Source of the DNA: Phycisphaerales bacterium
GTDB taxonomy: Bacteria > Planctomycetota > Phycisphaerae > Phycisphaerales > UBA1924
DNA: 56,310 nucleotides
NCBI GenBank assembly: GCA_022072615.1
Contig: JAJVHS010000074.1
Span: forward strand, 1-56,310
Direction: 5' to 3'
Positions 7,959 through 16,282 of the stretch are shown here, piece by piece (the stretch's first letter is position 1; every line of letters begins with the position of its first letter). The position numbers and the translations under genes were made by a program. The notes under the pieces are model-generated. The model was given only the letters and a program-made list of their open reading frames with translations. It was not told where the DNA came from and searched no databases.

Positions 7959-8218
7959 GCAGGCATGATCGTAAACCGCCGCACTCGCGTCGGCGTGGTG
8001 AAGGGTCGCAGGGCGCGGATCGTTGTTTCTGCTGCTCGTGGTTCGCGGCCGCCCGCCGTCCGGCGGGTTGATCGCCAGATGCCGAAAGACTTGTCCGCAA
8101 TACAGCCCGGTTGTCGGTTCAGTCCGAGTTTGGGGTATTCATCCGAGGTCCAGAAACGACCGATATTCACTCAGTGAACTTTCGGGTGTCCTGCCCGTAT
8201 ACACTCTCCTGTCCGTCC
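7959..8218. promoter_or_regulatory. Divergent promoter region ahead of the metal-efflux genes
   Basis: This 260-base gap separates the minus-strand 378-residue gene from the plus-strand metal module. It contains a short GC hairpin (CCCGCC GTCC GGCGGG, 8052-8067) and, about 40 bases before the first metal gene, the dyad TTCACTCAGTGAA (8166-8178). No regulator gene lies nearby. Confidence 0.45.
8166..8178. promoter_or_regulatory. Dyad TTCACT-C-AGTGAA upstream of the metal module
   Basis: This perfect 6+1+6 inverted repeat lies 40 bases before the first gene of the metal-resistance module. Its length and AT-bearing half-sites suit an ArsR/SmtB- or MerR-size regulator, but the cognate protein is not in the window. 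Confidence 0.35.
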
Positions 8219-8671
8219 ATGACCCAACCATCGATCCAACGCCTGATTGCATTCCTGTGTCTCGTGGCCTTCGGCCTCGGGCAGACGGTGTTTGCGTCGA
8301 TGGGTGTTCGGTGCACGGACGCTTCGGGTAACACCCGAATTGAGTACGCCTGCATCAAGTCTTCCCAAGGCGAGTGTCTGACGCCATGCACAGAGCCCGG
8401 TGTGCATGCGACCGATGACGACCACGAAGGGGATCCAACGACCCCGACGCCGTGCGAAGACGAACCCCTCGGTTCGCAATTGTCGGCCGCGAAAGTGATC
8501 CCCTCGAATGGGGCACTTGAACCGGTCTTCGCTGCGATCGCGGTGGCGTTCCTCTGGGATCAGTGGTCCCTTGCGGTCGAATTGCCCGTGCGGTGCTCTC
8601 GGCCTGCGCTGGATCGAGATCGACCGCCGGACGCACTGACGCGATTGCGGTCTGTCATCCTCACTGTGTAG
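8219..8671 (+). CDS. Exported protein of unknown function leading the metal-efflux cluster
   Basis: This 150-residue protein begins with a signal sequence or membrane anchor (IQRLIAFLCLVAFGLGQTVF) after a short N-terminus. The mature part has five cysteines in its first half (residues about 32-78), an acidic/histidine stretch (GVHATDDDHEGD) that could bind metal, and a weakly hydrophobic C-terminal half. The ATG at 8219 is chosen because it places the hydrophobic segment at the N-terminus; a longer frame to 8111 adds unrelated sequence across the dyad. Small Cys- and His-bearing secreted proteins often precede HME-RND pumps. I do not recognise the family; a periplasmic metal-binding role is inference. 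Confidence 0.6.
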   Translation: MTQPSIQRLIAFLCLVAFGLGQTVFASMGVRCTDASGNTRIEYACIKSSQGECLTPCTEPGVHATDDDHEGDPTTPTPCEDEPLGSQLSAAKVIPSNGALEPVFAAIAVAFLWDQWSLAVELPVRCSRPALDRDRPPDALTRLRSVILTV

Positions 8672-8920
8672 CTGTGCTATTGGATCGATCGCCTCACAAC
8701 GCTTCAAGCGTGATGGTGATCGTGTTGTCGTTGCGCACCGGCCCAATCGGATCTGGTACTGCGTGACGCTCTCATCCGCATCGCCACCAATGTTGCCAAT
8801 CCAGTTCTCGTGACCCAAGCGGTCAGGCCACGCTCGGAATCGCTGCGATTCCAAACGCGACGCGGACGCCTGCGGGCGAGGGCGTTCCCGGTCCATCCAG
8901 CAGTAACCCGAGGTCCAAGC
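8672..8920. other. Spacer within the metal module
   Basis: These 249 bases separate the leading small gene from the outer-membrane factor gene. A 13-base dyad, ACGCTT-C-AAGCGT, lies at 8699-8711. No terminator with a T-tract is visible, so readthrough or a second promoter are both possible. Confidence 0.4.
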
Positions 8921-10399
8921 ATGAACCCAAAGACCCTGCGAATCCCATCGTCATCAGTTTGCCGCGTTGCCACTCCCTTGGGACTGGTGATCACTCTCGC
9001 GGTGTTTGCTGGTTGTCAGTCCACGCCCCGAGCAGACGTTGATGCTGCTCGGAGTGCAGGCGAGGCCACCGGACTCCCTGCCCAGATCGATTTCATCGCC
9101 GTTGGACCCGACGGCGGCCCTCTCGACGAACCTGACGCGGCGGGAGCCGAGCTCACGTTGGCCGATGCCCTACGACGGGCCGTCACCACCGATCCCGGAC
9201 TGCAGGCGGCGATGGCAAGAGTCCGCATCGCCCTCGCCGACGCGGATCAGTCCAGGCTGCTCCCGAATCCCGTGCTGAACGTGGTACTCCGTTGGGGACC
9301 TGGAAAACCACAGATTGAAGCGTCGTTGGCGCAGGACTTTGTGCAAGCGCTGCAGATTCCTCGACGTTCCAGCGCGGCCGACAACCGGCTGCGGCAGGCC
9401 GCGGCGGACGCAGTGACAGTGGCGATCGACGTTGCGAGCGAGGTACAAGAGCGGTACGCGACGGCGCAGGCGTCGGCTGAGGTCGTGCCCTTGCTCCGCG
9501 ACCGCATGGTGCTCCTCGAGCGATTGGCGGCAGTTGCCAAGTCCAGGCTCGATGCGGGCGAGGGGACGCGCAGCGACCTCGTCACCCTCCAATCTCAGCG
9601 GGTCGAACTGCAGGTGGAGATCGACCAGGCGGTGCTTTCTGAGCGGGAGGAACGCCTTCGGCTGGCGCGCCTCATCGGCGAGCCTTCTTCGGCCGCATCG
9701 TGGTCGCTCGACGCATGGACCGCGCCGGGCAACGACCTTCAGCCAGAATCTCGCTGGGTTGACGCGGCGCTGTTGCGCCGTCCGGAGATTCAGGCAGTCA
9801 CGTGGAAGCTACGGGCGCTCGGTGATGATGAAGCGACTGCCCGTCTACTTCCGTGGGAGGGCGCGAGCGTCGGCGTCGATGCTCAACGCGACGACAAGTG
9901 GTTCGCAGGACCGTCGGTATCCACACCGCTCCCCATCTTCGATATGGGCCAGGCCAAGAGAGCACGAGTCACCGCCGAGCAGTTGGAAGCGAGGCACGAA
10001 CTGACGCTGACGCGTCGAAAGGTCGTGGAGGACGTTCGCGTCGCCTACCAGACGATGACCGCGAGTAACGCCAACCTCGCACGCATCCGCGACGAGTTGA
10101 TTCCGCTCCAGCAGCAGCGCCGGACCCTCGCCGAGGATGCGTACCGAGCGGGACAGAGCGACGTCACCGCCCTGTTCCTAGCCGAACAGGACCTTCGGCT
10201 TACCCAGGCCAAAGCCATCGAGGTCGAGCGGCAGGCCGTAACTGCGTTCGTTCGTCTGCAGCGAGCCGTCGGCGGACCTGGCGTTGCGTCGCCGCTGATG
10301 GCCGCTCCCACCGCAGCCATCCCAACCCAATCCGACGCGGGCGCTGGACGCACGAGTGCTTCGCCACTCTCAGCCCTGCCCACGGTGTCGAACCGCTAA
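8921..10399 (+). CDS. Outer-membrane efflux lipoprotein, TolC/CusC family
   Basis: This 492-residue protein is the outer-membrane channel of a tripartite metal efflux pump. The signal peptide ends in a lipobox (LAVFAGC), predicting lipidation near residue 29. The mature protein has the two repeated OEP units with long helices: LADALRRAVTTDPGLQAAMA early, TRSDLVTLQSQRVELQVEID centrally, and DVTALFLAEQDLRLTQAKAI near the end. The start at 8921 (MNPKTLR) is chosen so that the signal peptide is N-terminal. It lies 37 bases upstream of the adaptor gene and is followed by the permease, giving the usual C-B-A order. Substrate class is inferred from the partner permease. Confidence 0.88.
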   Translation: MNPKTLRIPSSSVCRVATPLGLVITLAVFAGCQSTPRADVDAARSAGEATGLPAQIDFIAVGPDGGPLDEPDAAGAELTLADALRRAVTTDPGLQAAMARVRIALADADQSRLLPNPVLNVVLRWGPGKPQIEASLAQDFVQALQIPRRSSAADNRLRQAAADAVTVAIDVASEVQERYATAQASAEVVPLLRDRMVLLERLAAVAKSRLDAGEGTRSDLVTLQSQRVELQVEIDQAVLSEREERLRLARLIGEPSSAASWSLDAWTAPGNDLQPESRWVDAALLRRPEIQAVTWKLRALGDDEATARLLPWEGASVGVDAQRDDKWFAGPSVSTPLPIFDMGQAKRARVTAEQLEARHELTLTRRKVVEDVRVAYQTMTASNANLARIRDELIPLQQQRRTLAEDAYRAGQSDVTALFLAEQDLRLTQAKAIEVERQAVTAFVRLQRAVGGPGVASPLMAAPTAAIPTQSDAGAGRTSASPLSALPTVSNR

Positions 10400-10436
10400 T
10401 ACCGCCCGCCACATACCCCAGAACAGCACTCCAGCC

Positions 10437-11783
10437 ATGAGATCAAACATGAACAACGTTCGAACGATTCGTCCACTTCTGACTCGACTCCATCTCCCGG
10501 CGATTGCCGCCGCAGTCATGACTTTGACCCTGCTCGCCGGGTGCAAGAAGCACACCGAGGGTGATGGGCACGACCACGGCTCCAAACCACCGGCAAAGGC
10601 CGACGAGCACGCGGGTCACGACCACGGTTCTGAGAGTGGCGGCGCTGAAGGTCACGCGGACGAGGTCAAGCTCACCGCCGAAGCCATCGAGCGCTACGGG
10701 GTAAAGGTGCAGCCAGCGCAGCTCTGGGCGCTCAAGCCGACCTTCGTCGCGCCAGCCCGCGTTGGCTTCAACACTGAAGCGATGGCGCACGTTGGCTCCC
10801 CGCTGCGCGGCCGTGCGGTCGAGCTCAAGGTCCGCTTGGGCGACACTGTCAAGCGTGGAGATGCCCTGCTCGTGGTCGAAAGCCCGGAGCTCGGCGAGGC
10901 GCAGAACGACTTCTTCCAGAAGCGAATCGCCGCTCAGTCCGCATCACCCGCCGTGGACCTCGCCAGAGTTGCATGGGAGCGTGCAAAGGCACTACTCGAA
11001 CAGTCCCAGGGCATTTCACTTACCGAAGTGCAAAAGCGCGAGGCGGAGTACAAGGCCGCGGTGGCTTCGCAGCGTGCGGCGGAAGCCGCTGTTGTCGGCT
11101 CGGAGAATCGCCTGCACCTGCTCGGCATGTCTCAGGCATCGGTGGAAGAGCTCGCCAAGACCGGTGAGATATCGCCGAGATACACGGTGCATGCGCCGAT
11201 CGACGGTCAGGTGGTGCAGCGTGAGGTTACGTTGGGCGAACTGGTCAGCCCCGATCGCGAGGCGCTCCTGGTGCTGGCGGATACCAGCACGCTCTGGGTC
11301 CTGGCCGATGTCCCCGAGGCCCGGCTTCATGAGATCGCCGTCGGGGCCAAGTCGTGGGTGGCGGTCGGAACGACCGGTGCCCGGCGCTTCGAAGGGCAGG
11401 TCGCGTTCGTGGCCCCGCTGGTCGACGCCGCAACGCGGACCGCTCAAGTGCGCATCGAGGTGCCTGCCGCCGCATTGACCCTCAAGCCGGGCATGTTCGC
11501 GCAAGTCGAGATCGTCGCAACCGACCCTGCCAATCCGGAGGCCGCGCCGATGGTGGCGGTCCCTGATGAGGCCGTGCAGACGGTCGAGGGCGGCCCGGCG
11601 GTCTTTGTCCCTGTGAAAGGCGAGCCCAACACGTTTGCCAAGCGGGCGGTGACGGTCGGCCCCTCCGTCGGCGGGCTCGTGCCCATTCTCGGAGGCTTGG
11701 TCGAGGGCGAGGAGTTTGTGGTTGCTGGAACGTTCATTCTGAAGGCCGAACTGGGCAAGGGCAGCGCGGCCCATGAGCACTAA
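10437..11783 (+). CDS. Periplasmic adaptor of HME-RND efflux pump, CusB/CzcB family
   Basis: This 448-residue membrane fusion protein links the RND permease to the outer-membrane channel. A lipobox (LTLLAGC) follows a hydrophobic N-terminus. The next 45 residues carry two HDHG clusters and further histidines, a probable metal-binding tail. The biotinyl-lipoyl-like half-motifs are visible as GRAVELKVRLGDTVKRGDAL and YTVHAPIDGQVVQREVTLGE, with helical hairpin sequence between them and beta-barrel sequence after. The ATG at 10437 is preferred; another in frame at 10449 would also serve. His-rich termini are known in CzcB- and CusB-type adaptors and support a divalent-cation or copper/silver substrate. 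Confidence 0.88.
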   Translation: MRSNMNNVRTIRPLLTRLHLPAIAAAVMTLTLLAGCKKHTEGDGHDHGSKPPAKADEHAGHDHGSESGGAEGHADEVKLTAEAIERYGVKVQPAQLWALKPTFVAPARVGFNTEAMAHVGSPLRGRAVELKVRLGDTVKRGDALLVVESPELGEAQNDFFQKRIAAQSASPAVDLARVAWERAKALLEQSQGISLTEVQKREAEYKAAVASQRAAEAAVVGSENRLHLLGMSQASVEELAKTGEISPRYTVHAPIDGQVVQREVTLGELVSPDREALLVLADTSTLWVLADVPEARLHEIAVGAKSWVAVGTTGARRFEGQVAFVAPLVDAATRTAQVRIEVPAAALTLKPGMFAQVEIVATDPANPEAAPMVAVPDEAVQTVEGGPAVFVPVKGEPNTFAKRAVTVGPSVGGLVPILGGLVEGEEFVVAGTFILKAELGKGSAAHEH

Positions 11784-11818
11784 GCCGTTCAACCGCATCT
11801 CATTAAGGAACCCCTGCC

Positions 11819-14800
11819 ATGCTTGAATCCATCCTTCATTTCTCCATCAAGAACCGCTGGCTTGTGCTGCTGCTGACCGTGATGGTCGGGGCGTTGGGCG
11901 TGTACTCGCTCAAGCGGCTTCCGATCGACGCGGTGCCCGACATCACCAACAACCAGGTGCAGATCAACGCCGTCGCGCCCAGCCTCTCGCCCATCGAGGT
12001 CGAGAAACAGGTGACGTTCACCATCGAGAACGCACTGGCCGGCATTCCCGGCCTTCAGTCGACGCGTTCGCTCTCGCGGAACGGCTTCGCGCAGATCACC
12101 GCCGTCTTCGAGGACGATGTCAACATCTACTTTGCCCGACAGCAAGTCAGCGAACGCCTCGGCGAAGCCAAGGAATCGCTCCCGCCGGGAGTCGAACCGG
12201 TCATGGGACCGATTGCCACGGGGCTGGGCGAGATCTACATGTACACCGTTGAGTATGTGAAGCCGCACGGCACGGGAGCCGCCTTTGCGCCGGGCAAGCC
12301 CGGCTGGCAGCGTGAGGGCGTGTACCTGACACCCGAAGGACGCACGCTCACGAGCGACCTGGAACTGGCCTCCTATCTCCGTGAGGTTCAGGACTGGATT
12401 ATCCGGCCGCAGCTCAAGGGCGTGAAGGATGTCGCTGGTGTAGAGGCGATCGGCGGGTACGTCAAGCAGTACCACATCCAGCCCGATCCGATGAAGCTCG
12501 TCTCCTACGGCCTGTCGTTCGCCGAGGTGATCGACGCCATCGAGAAGAACAACATCTCTACTGGTGCTGGCTACGTCGAGCACAAAGGCGAGAGTTACCT
12601 GGTGCGGGCTACGGGCCGGATCGAGAAGCCCGAGCAGATCGCCGAGATCGTCGTGGCGTCGCGCGGGGGCGTGCCCATCCGCGTCAAGGACATCGTGCAA
12701 GACGGAGGCGGGGGGATCGGAATCGGCCGCGAACTCCGCACGGGCTCGGCCAGCGAGAACGGCGAGGAAGTGGTCGTCGCCACAACGATCATGCTGCTCG
12801 GCGCGAACAGCCGCACCGTTGCCGCCAGCGTCGACGCGAAGATGGCGGAGGTGCAGCGATCGCTCCCGCCGGGGATCAACGCCAAGACCGTGCTCAACCG
12901 GACGAAGCTGGTCGACGCCACCATCGCGACGGTGCAGAAGAACCTGCTCGAAGGCGCGGTGCTGGTCATCGTGGTGCTCCTCCTCCTCCTGGGCAACGTC
13001 CGTGCAGCCCTCATCTGCGCGCTGGCAATCCCACTCTCCATGCTGATGACCGCGACCGGCATGGTCAAGGGCAACGTCAGCGGCAACCTCATGTCGCTGG
13101 GCGCGATCGACTTCGGGTTGATCGTCGACGGCGCGGTCATCATCGTCGAGAACTGCTTGAGACGGCTCGGTGAAGCTCAGCACCACAGGGGCCGCCTGCT
13201 CACGCTGCAGGAACGCCTGCACGAGGTCATGGTCGCCGCGAAGGAGATGATCCAGCCGTCGGTCTACGGACAGGCGATCATCGTGACGGTCTACTTCCCC
13301 ATCCTCGCGTTGACCGGGGTCGAGGGCAAGATGTTCCAGCCGATGGCGCTCACCGTCATTTTCGCGCTGGTCGCAGCGTTCATCCTCTCGCTGACATTCG
13401 TCCCGGCGATGGTCGCCATCCTCATCACCGGCAAGGTCACGGAGAAGGACATGTTCTTGATCCGCTGGGCCAAGGCCGCGTATGAGCCGGTGCTCAAGAA
13501 GGCCGTGCAGTTCCGCTGGCCCGTCGCCGGCGCAGCGGTTCTGGCGTTTGCCGCGTCCGCGATGCTCTTCGCGCGGCTCGGACAGGAGTTCGTTCCCACG
13601 CTCGACGAGAAGGACGTAGCGATGCACGCGATGCGCATTCCTTCGACGGGGATCACCCAGTCGCAGGCCATGCAGTTCGATGTGGAACGCGCCGTCTCGT
13701 CGATCCCCGAGGTCGCATTCATCTACTCCAAGACCGGCACGGCGGAGATGGCGACAGATCCGATGCCGCCGAACGTCTCCGATACGTTCATCATCTTCAA
13801 GGACAAGAGCCAGTGGCGTAGCGAGGCGGAACTGGACCGGCTCATCGCTGAGAAGCAGGCAGCGATGGAGAAGATGGGCGCACACGCGGGCGGGCATGAT
13901 GAGCACGGCGGCGAGGCCGGAGGGCATGAAGAGGAAGCCGAGCTGAAGATCGAAGGGCACAAGGGCAAGCTCATCCAATTGATCCAGCTCACCGTGGCCG
14001 CTGTGCCCGGCAACAACTACGAGTTCACGCAACCCATCCAGATGCGATTCAACGAACTCATCTCGGGCGTTCGCGGAGATGTGGCGGTCAAAGTCTACGG
14101 TGACGACTTTGACGCGATGGAGAAGACAGCCCAGCAGGTGCTCGCGGTGCTCCAGGGCATCCCCGGTGCGGCCGACGCCAAAGCCGAACAGACCGAGGGG
14201 CTGCCGGTCATGACAGTGGACATCGACCGGGCCGCGATCGCCCGCTACGGCCTCTCCGTGCACGATGTGCAGGAGGTCGTCGCGGTTGCTATGGGCGGAC
14301 GCGAGGCCGGTCAGGTGTTTGAAGGGGACCGCCGCTTCGATCTGGTTGTTCGACTTCCCGATGCCCTCCGCGGCAAGATCGACACGCTCGGGCGGCTTCC
14401 GATCCCGCTTCCGAAAGTGAGTGACGAGCGGCAGGCCGTGCGTCTTGTGAGTGCGAATGGCGGGACCGGTCTGGGCGCGCCTATCGATGAGATGGGCTTC
14501 GTCCCGCTGGGCAACGTTGCCAAGATCGATATCGCTGAAGGCACCAACCAGATCAGCCGCGAGAACGGCAAGCGACGAATTGTGGTGCAGTGCAACGTGC
14601 GCGGCCGAGATCTGGGCTCGTTCGTCGAAGAGGCCCAGTCAAAGATGGTTTCGGTCCAACTGCCAGCAGGCCAGTGGCTTGTCTGGGGCGGGCAGTTCGA
14701 GAACCTCGTGGCAGCCAAGCAGCGACTCACCGTCGTGGTGCCGATCTGCTTCTTCCTGATCTTCCTCCTGCTCTTCTCGACGTTCAAGAGCGTCAAGTAC

Positions 14801-15391
14801 GCGCTGCTGGTCTTCAGCGCCGTGCCGCTGGGCCTGACAGGCGGCATCGTCGCGCTCTGGCTGCGCGATATGCCATTCTCCATCTCGGCTGCAGTGGGGT
14901 TCATCGCTCTCTCGGGCGTGGCCGTTCTCAACGGGCTCGTGATGGTGTCGTTCATCAACCAGTTGCGACGCGAGGGGCTCGGTCGCGACGCCGCGATTCT
15001 CAGGGGCTGTCTCGTGCGGCTTAGGCCAGTGCTCATGACGGCGATGGTGGCGTCGCTGGGCTTCGTGCCGATGGCGCTCGCGCACGGCACCGGTGCCGAG
15101 GTGCAGAAACCACTGGCAACAGTCGTCATCGGCGGCCTGATTTCCAGCACGCTCTTGACGCTCGTTGTGCTCCCGGCGCTCTATCGCATCTTCACGGGAC
15201 GGGAGCCTGGCGGCCAACTCGTTACGGCGGAACAACCGTGGGAGAAGCCCGAGACTGGACCGCTGGAAGTGAAGTCCACGGACGCCGCCCCCGCGGCGAC
15301 CAGTTCCACTGACGCTCCCACGCCCGCGGCGAGTTCCGCGGCCCAGCCCGACAACCCAGGGCACGCAGCGCCAAGTGGCCCCGATCAGTGA
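11819..15391 (+). CDS. HME-RND heavy-metal efflux permease, CusA/CzcA family
   Basis: This 1190-residue inner-membrane permease uses proton flux to export metal ions. The fourth transmembrane segment shows DFGLIVDGAVIIVEN near residue 431, the heavy-metal RND signature. The N-terminus (NRWLVLLLTVMVGALGVYSL, then RLPIDAVPDITNNQVQI) matches CzcA/CusA. It is longer than the roughly 1,040-1,070 residues usual for the family: a His/Glu-rich insert sits near residues 687-713 (AHAGGHDEHGGEAGGHEEEA) in a periplasmic loop, and an Ala/Pro/Thr-rich tail of about 60 residues follows the last membrane segment. TAAGGA precedes the ATG. The gene follows the adaptor by 35 bases. Zinc/cadmium/cobalt versus copper/silver cannot be settled by eye. 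Confidence 0.93.
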   Translation: MLESILHFSIKNRWLVLLLTVMVGALGVYSLKRLPIDAVPDITNNQVQINAVAPSLSPIEVEKQVTFTIENALAGIPGLQSTRSLSRNGFAQITAVFEDDVNIYFARQQVSERLGEAKESLPPGVEPVMGPIATGLGEIYMYTVEYVKPHGTGAAFAPGKPGWQREGVYLTPEGRTLTSDLELASYLREVQDWIIRPQLKGVKDVAGVEAIGGYVKQYHIQPDPMKLVSYGLSFAEVIDAIEKNNISTGAGYVEHKGESYLVRATGRIEKPEQIAEIVVASRGGVPIRVKDIVQDGGGGIGIGRELRTGSASENGEEVVVATTIMLLGANSRTVAASVDAKMAEVQRSLPPGINAKTVLNRTKLVDATIATVQKNLLEGAVLVIVVLLLLLGNVRAALICALAIPLSMLMTATGMVKGNVSGNLMSLGAIDFGLIVDGAVIIVENCLRRLGEAQHHRGRLLTLQERLHEVMVAAKEMIQPSVYGQAIIVTVYFPILALTGVEGKMFQPMALTVIFALVAAFILSLTFVPAMVAILITGKVTEKDMFLIRWAKAAYEPVLKKAVQFRWPVAGAAVLAFAASAMLFARLGQEFVPTLDEKDVAMHAMRIPSTGITQSQAMQFDVERAVSSIPEVAFIYSKTGTAEMATDPMPPNVSDTFIIFKDKSQWRSEAELDRLIAEKQAAMEKMGAHAGGHDEHGGEAGGHEEEAELKIEGHKGKLIQLIQLTVAAVPGNNYEFTQPIQMRFNELISGVRGDVAVKVYGDDFDAMEKTAQQVLAVLQGIPGAADAKAEQTEGLPVMTVDIDRAAIARYGLSVHDVQEVVAVAMGGREAGQVFEGDRRFDLVVRLPDALRGKIDTLGRLPIPLPKVSDERQAVRLVSANGGTGLGAPIDEMGFVPLGNVAKIDIAEGTNQISRENGKRRIVVQCNVRGRDLGSFVEEAQSKMVSVQLPAGQWLVWGGQFENLVAAKQRLTVVVPICFFLIFLLLFSTFKSVKYALLVFSAVPLGLTGGIVALWLRDMPFSISAAVGFIALSGVAVLNGLVMVSFINQLRREGLGRDAAILRGCLVRLRPVLMTAMVASLGFVPMALAHGTGAEVQKPLATVVIGGLISSTLLTLVVLPALYRIFTGREPGGQLVTAEQPWEKPETGPLEVKSTDAAPAATSSTDAPTPAASSAAQPDNPGHAAPSGPDQ

Positions 15392-15474
15392 GCCTTTCGG
15401 CCTGCCTACCCGGCGCGTGCCGGTGATCTGTGCAGAACTAAGTGTGTTCCGTGTCCATCAATAGGAGTTCTTCG

Positions 15475-15777
15475 ATGAGTCAGATTGCTTCCCCCGCTGT
15501 TAGTCGTTCAAAGTCCATGATCGCAGGCCTCGTCACCGGAGTTGGCCTCACCGCGCTTGCCGCCATCATGATGGGTCAGGGCGCTTCGCAGCCTGTCAAG
15601 AGCGAGCCGCAGTACTTCGTCACCGCCGATGGGGAGGGTGCGCACCTTTGGGTACGCGAAGGCACCGCTCTCCGCGTCGTCGGGCATGGCGAGTGCAAGG
15701 AGTGCAAGGCCAAGGGGCATGACGACCACAAAGAAGGGGACGGTCACGACCACACAAAGGACGCCCCCAAGAAGTAA
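15475..15777 (+). CDS. Small membrane-anchored His/Cys-rich protein
   Basis: This 100-residue protein has one hydrophobic segment near residues 15-35 (MIAGLVTGVGLTALAAIMMG), so it is anchored or exported. Its C-terminus carries CKECK and a run of His, Asp and Lys (GHDDHKEGDGHDHTKD) that looks metal-binding. AGGAG lies upstream of the ATG at 15475; a longer frame from 15442 is less likely. It lies between the efflux permease and the P-type ATPase. A periplasmic metal-buffer or chaperone role is inference, and the family is not recognised. Confidence 0.6.
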   Translation: MSQIASPAVSRSKSMIAGLVTGVGLTALAAIMMGQGASQPVKSEPQYFVTADGEGAHLWVREGTALRVVGHGECKECKAKGHDDHKEGDGHDHTKDAPKK

Positions 15778-15838
15778 ACCCTCCGCTTCGCGGCGTGCTC
15801 GCGCACGCCCGAAGCATTTCCCGTTCATGGAGATCCCA

Positions 15839-16279
15839 ATGCGCCGAGTCTTTTCTGTTGTTGCCGTGTCCTTCCTGCTTGCCGGGTGCGCGTCAAATCG
15901 CACCGATTTGGTGAAGACTGGCTATCTCGCCCTCCAACCCACGCTCACCGCTTCACTCTCGCATCCGCCCGAGGTGTACGAGCAAGACGGAGGTCTTGTC
16001 GTTGACGGCCGCCTTGACGCTGCGGAGGCTACAAAGGGTGGCCACGTTGACGTGCAGGTCGTTGGCCCCGATGGACAAGTCGTTTATGACGCAGCGGTCA
16101 ACTACCGCAAGCCTGTGGCCCAGACCCAAACCGGCCCGAGGGGTTCATATCGTGGGCCGCGATCGTCGGCAGACAGCCACGCTACCTATTCGGTCCGTTT
16201 CCCCGGTTTGCCTCCGGAAGGCTCGGTGGTCCGAGTCAAATACGATTCCCAGCCGCATCAAGCGGAAGGATCGAAGTAA
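15839..16279 (+). CDS. Putative lipoprotein in the metal-efflux cluster
   Basis: This 146-residue protein starts with a signal peptide and lipobox (VAVSFLLAGCAS), predicting lipid attachment near residue 17. The remainder is a predicted beta-rich domain, with segments such as GGHVDVQVVGPDGQVVYDAA and HATYSVRFPGLPPEGSVVRV that resemble a small Ig-like or transthyretin-like sandwich. The start at 15839 is preferred over an ATG four codons upstream because GGAG (15829-15832) is correctly spaced for it. It ends three bases before the GTG of the P-type ATPase gene, indicating co-transcription. The family is not recognised; it may bind metal or help envelope export. Confidence 0.65.
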   Translation: MRRVFSVVAVSFLLAGCASNRTDLVKTGYLALQPTLTASLSHPPEVYEQDGGLVVDGRLDAAEATKGGHVDVQVVGPDGQVVYDAAVNYRKPVAQTQTGPRGSYRGPRSSADSHATYSVRFPGLPPEGSVVRVKYDSQPHQAEGSK

Positions 16280-16282
16280 ACC

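Noticed and set aside
8700..8815. Possible remnant of a minus-strand gene (reads GGDADESVTQYQI and, in another frame, RNDNTITITLEAL)
   Set aside because: The sequence looks faintly protein-like but requires a frameshift and matches no family I can name; too weak to report as a pseudogene.
11789..14263. 824-residue open frame opposite the RND permease
   Set aside because: Composition is dominated by Asp/Arg/His/Leu patterns produced by antisense reading; no domains are visible and the plus-strand gene is certain.
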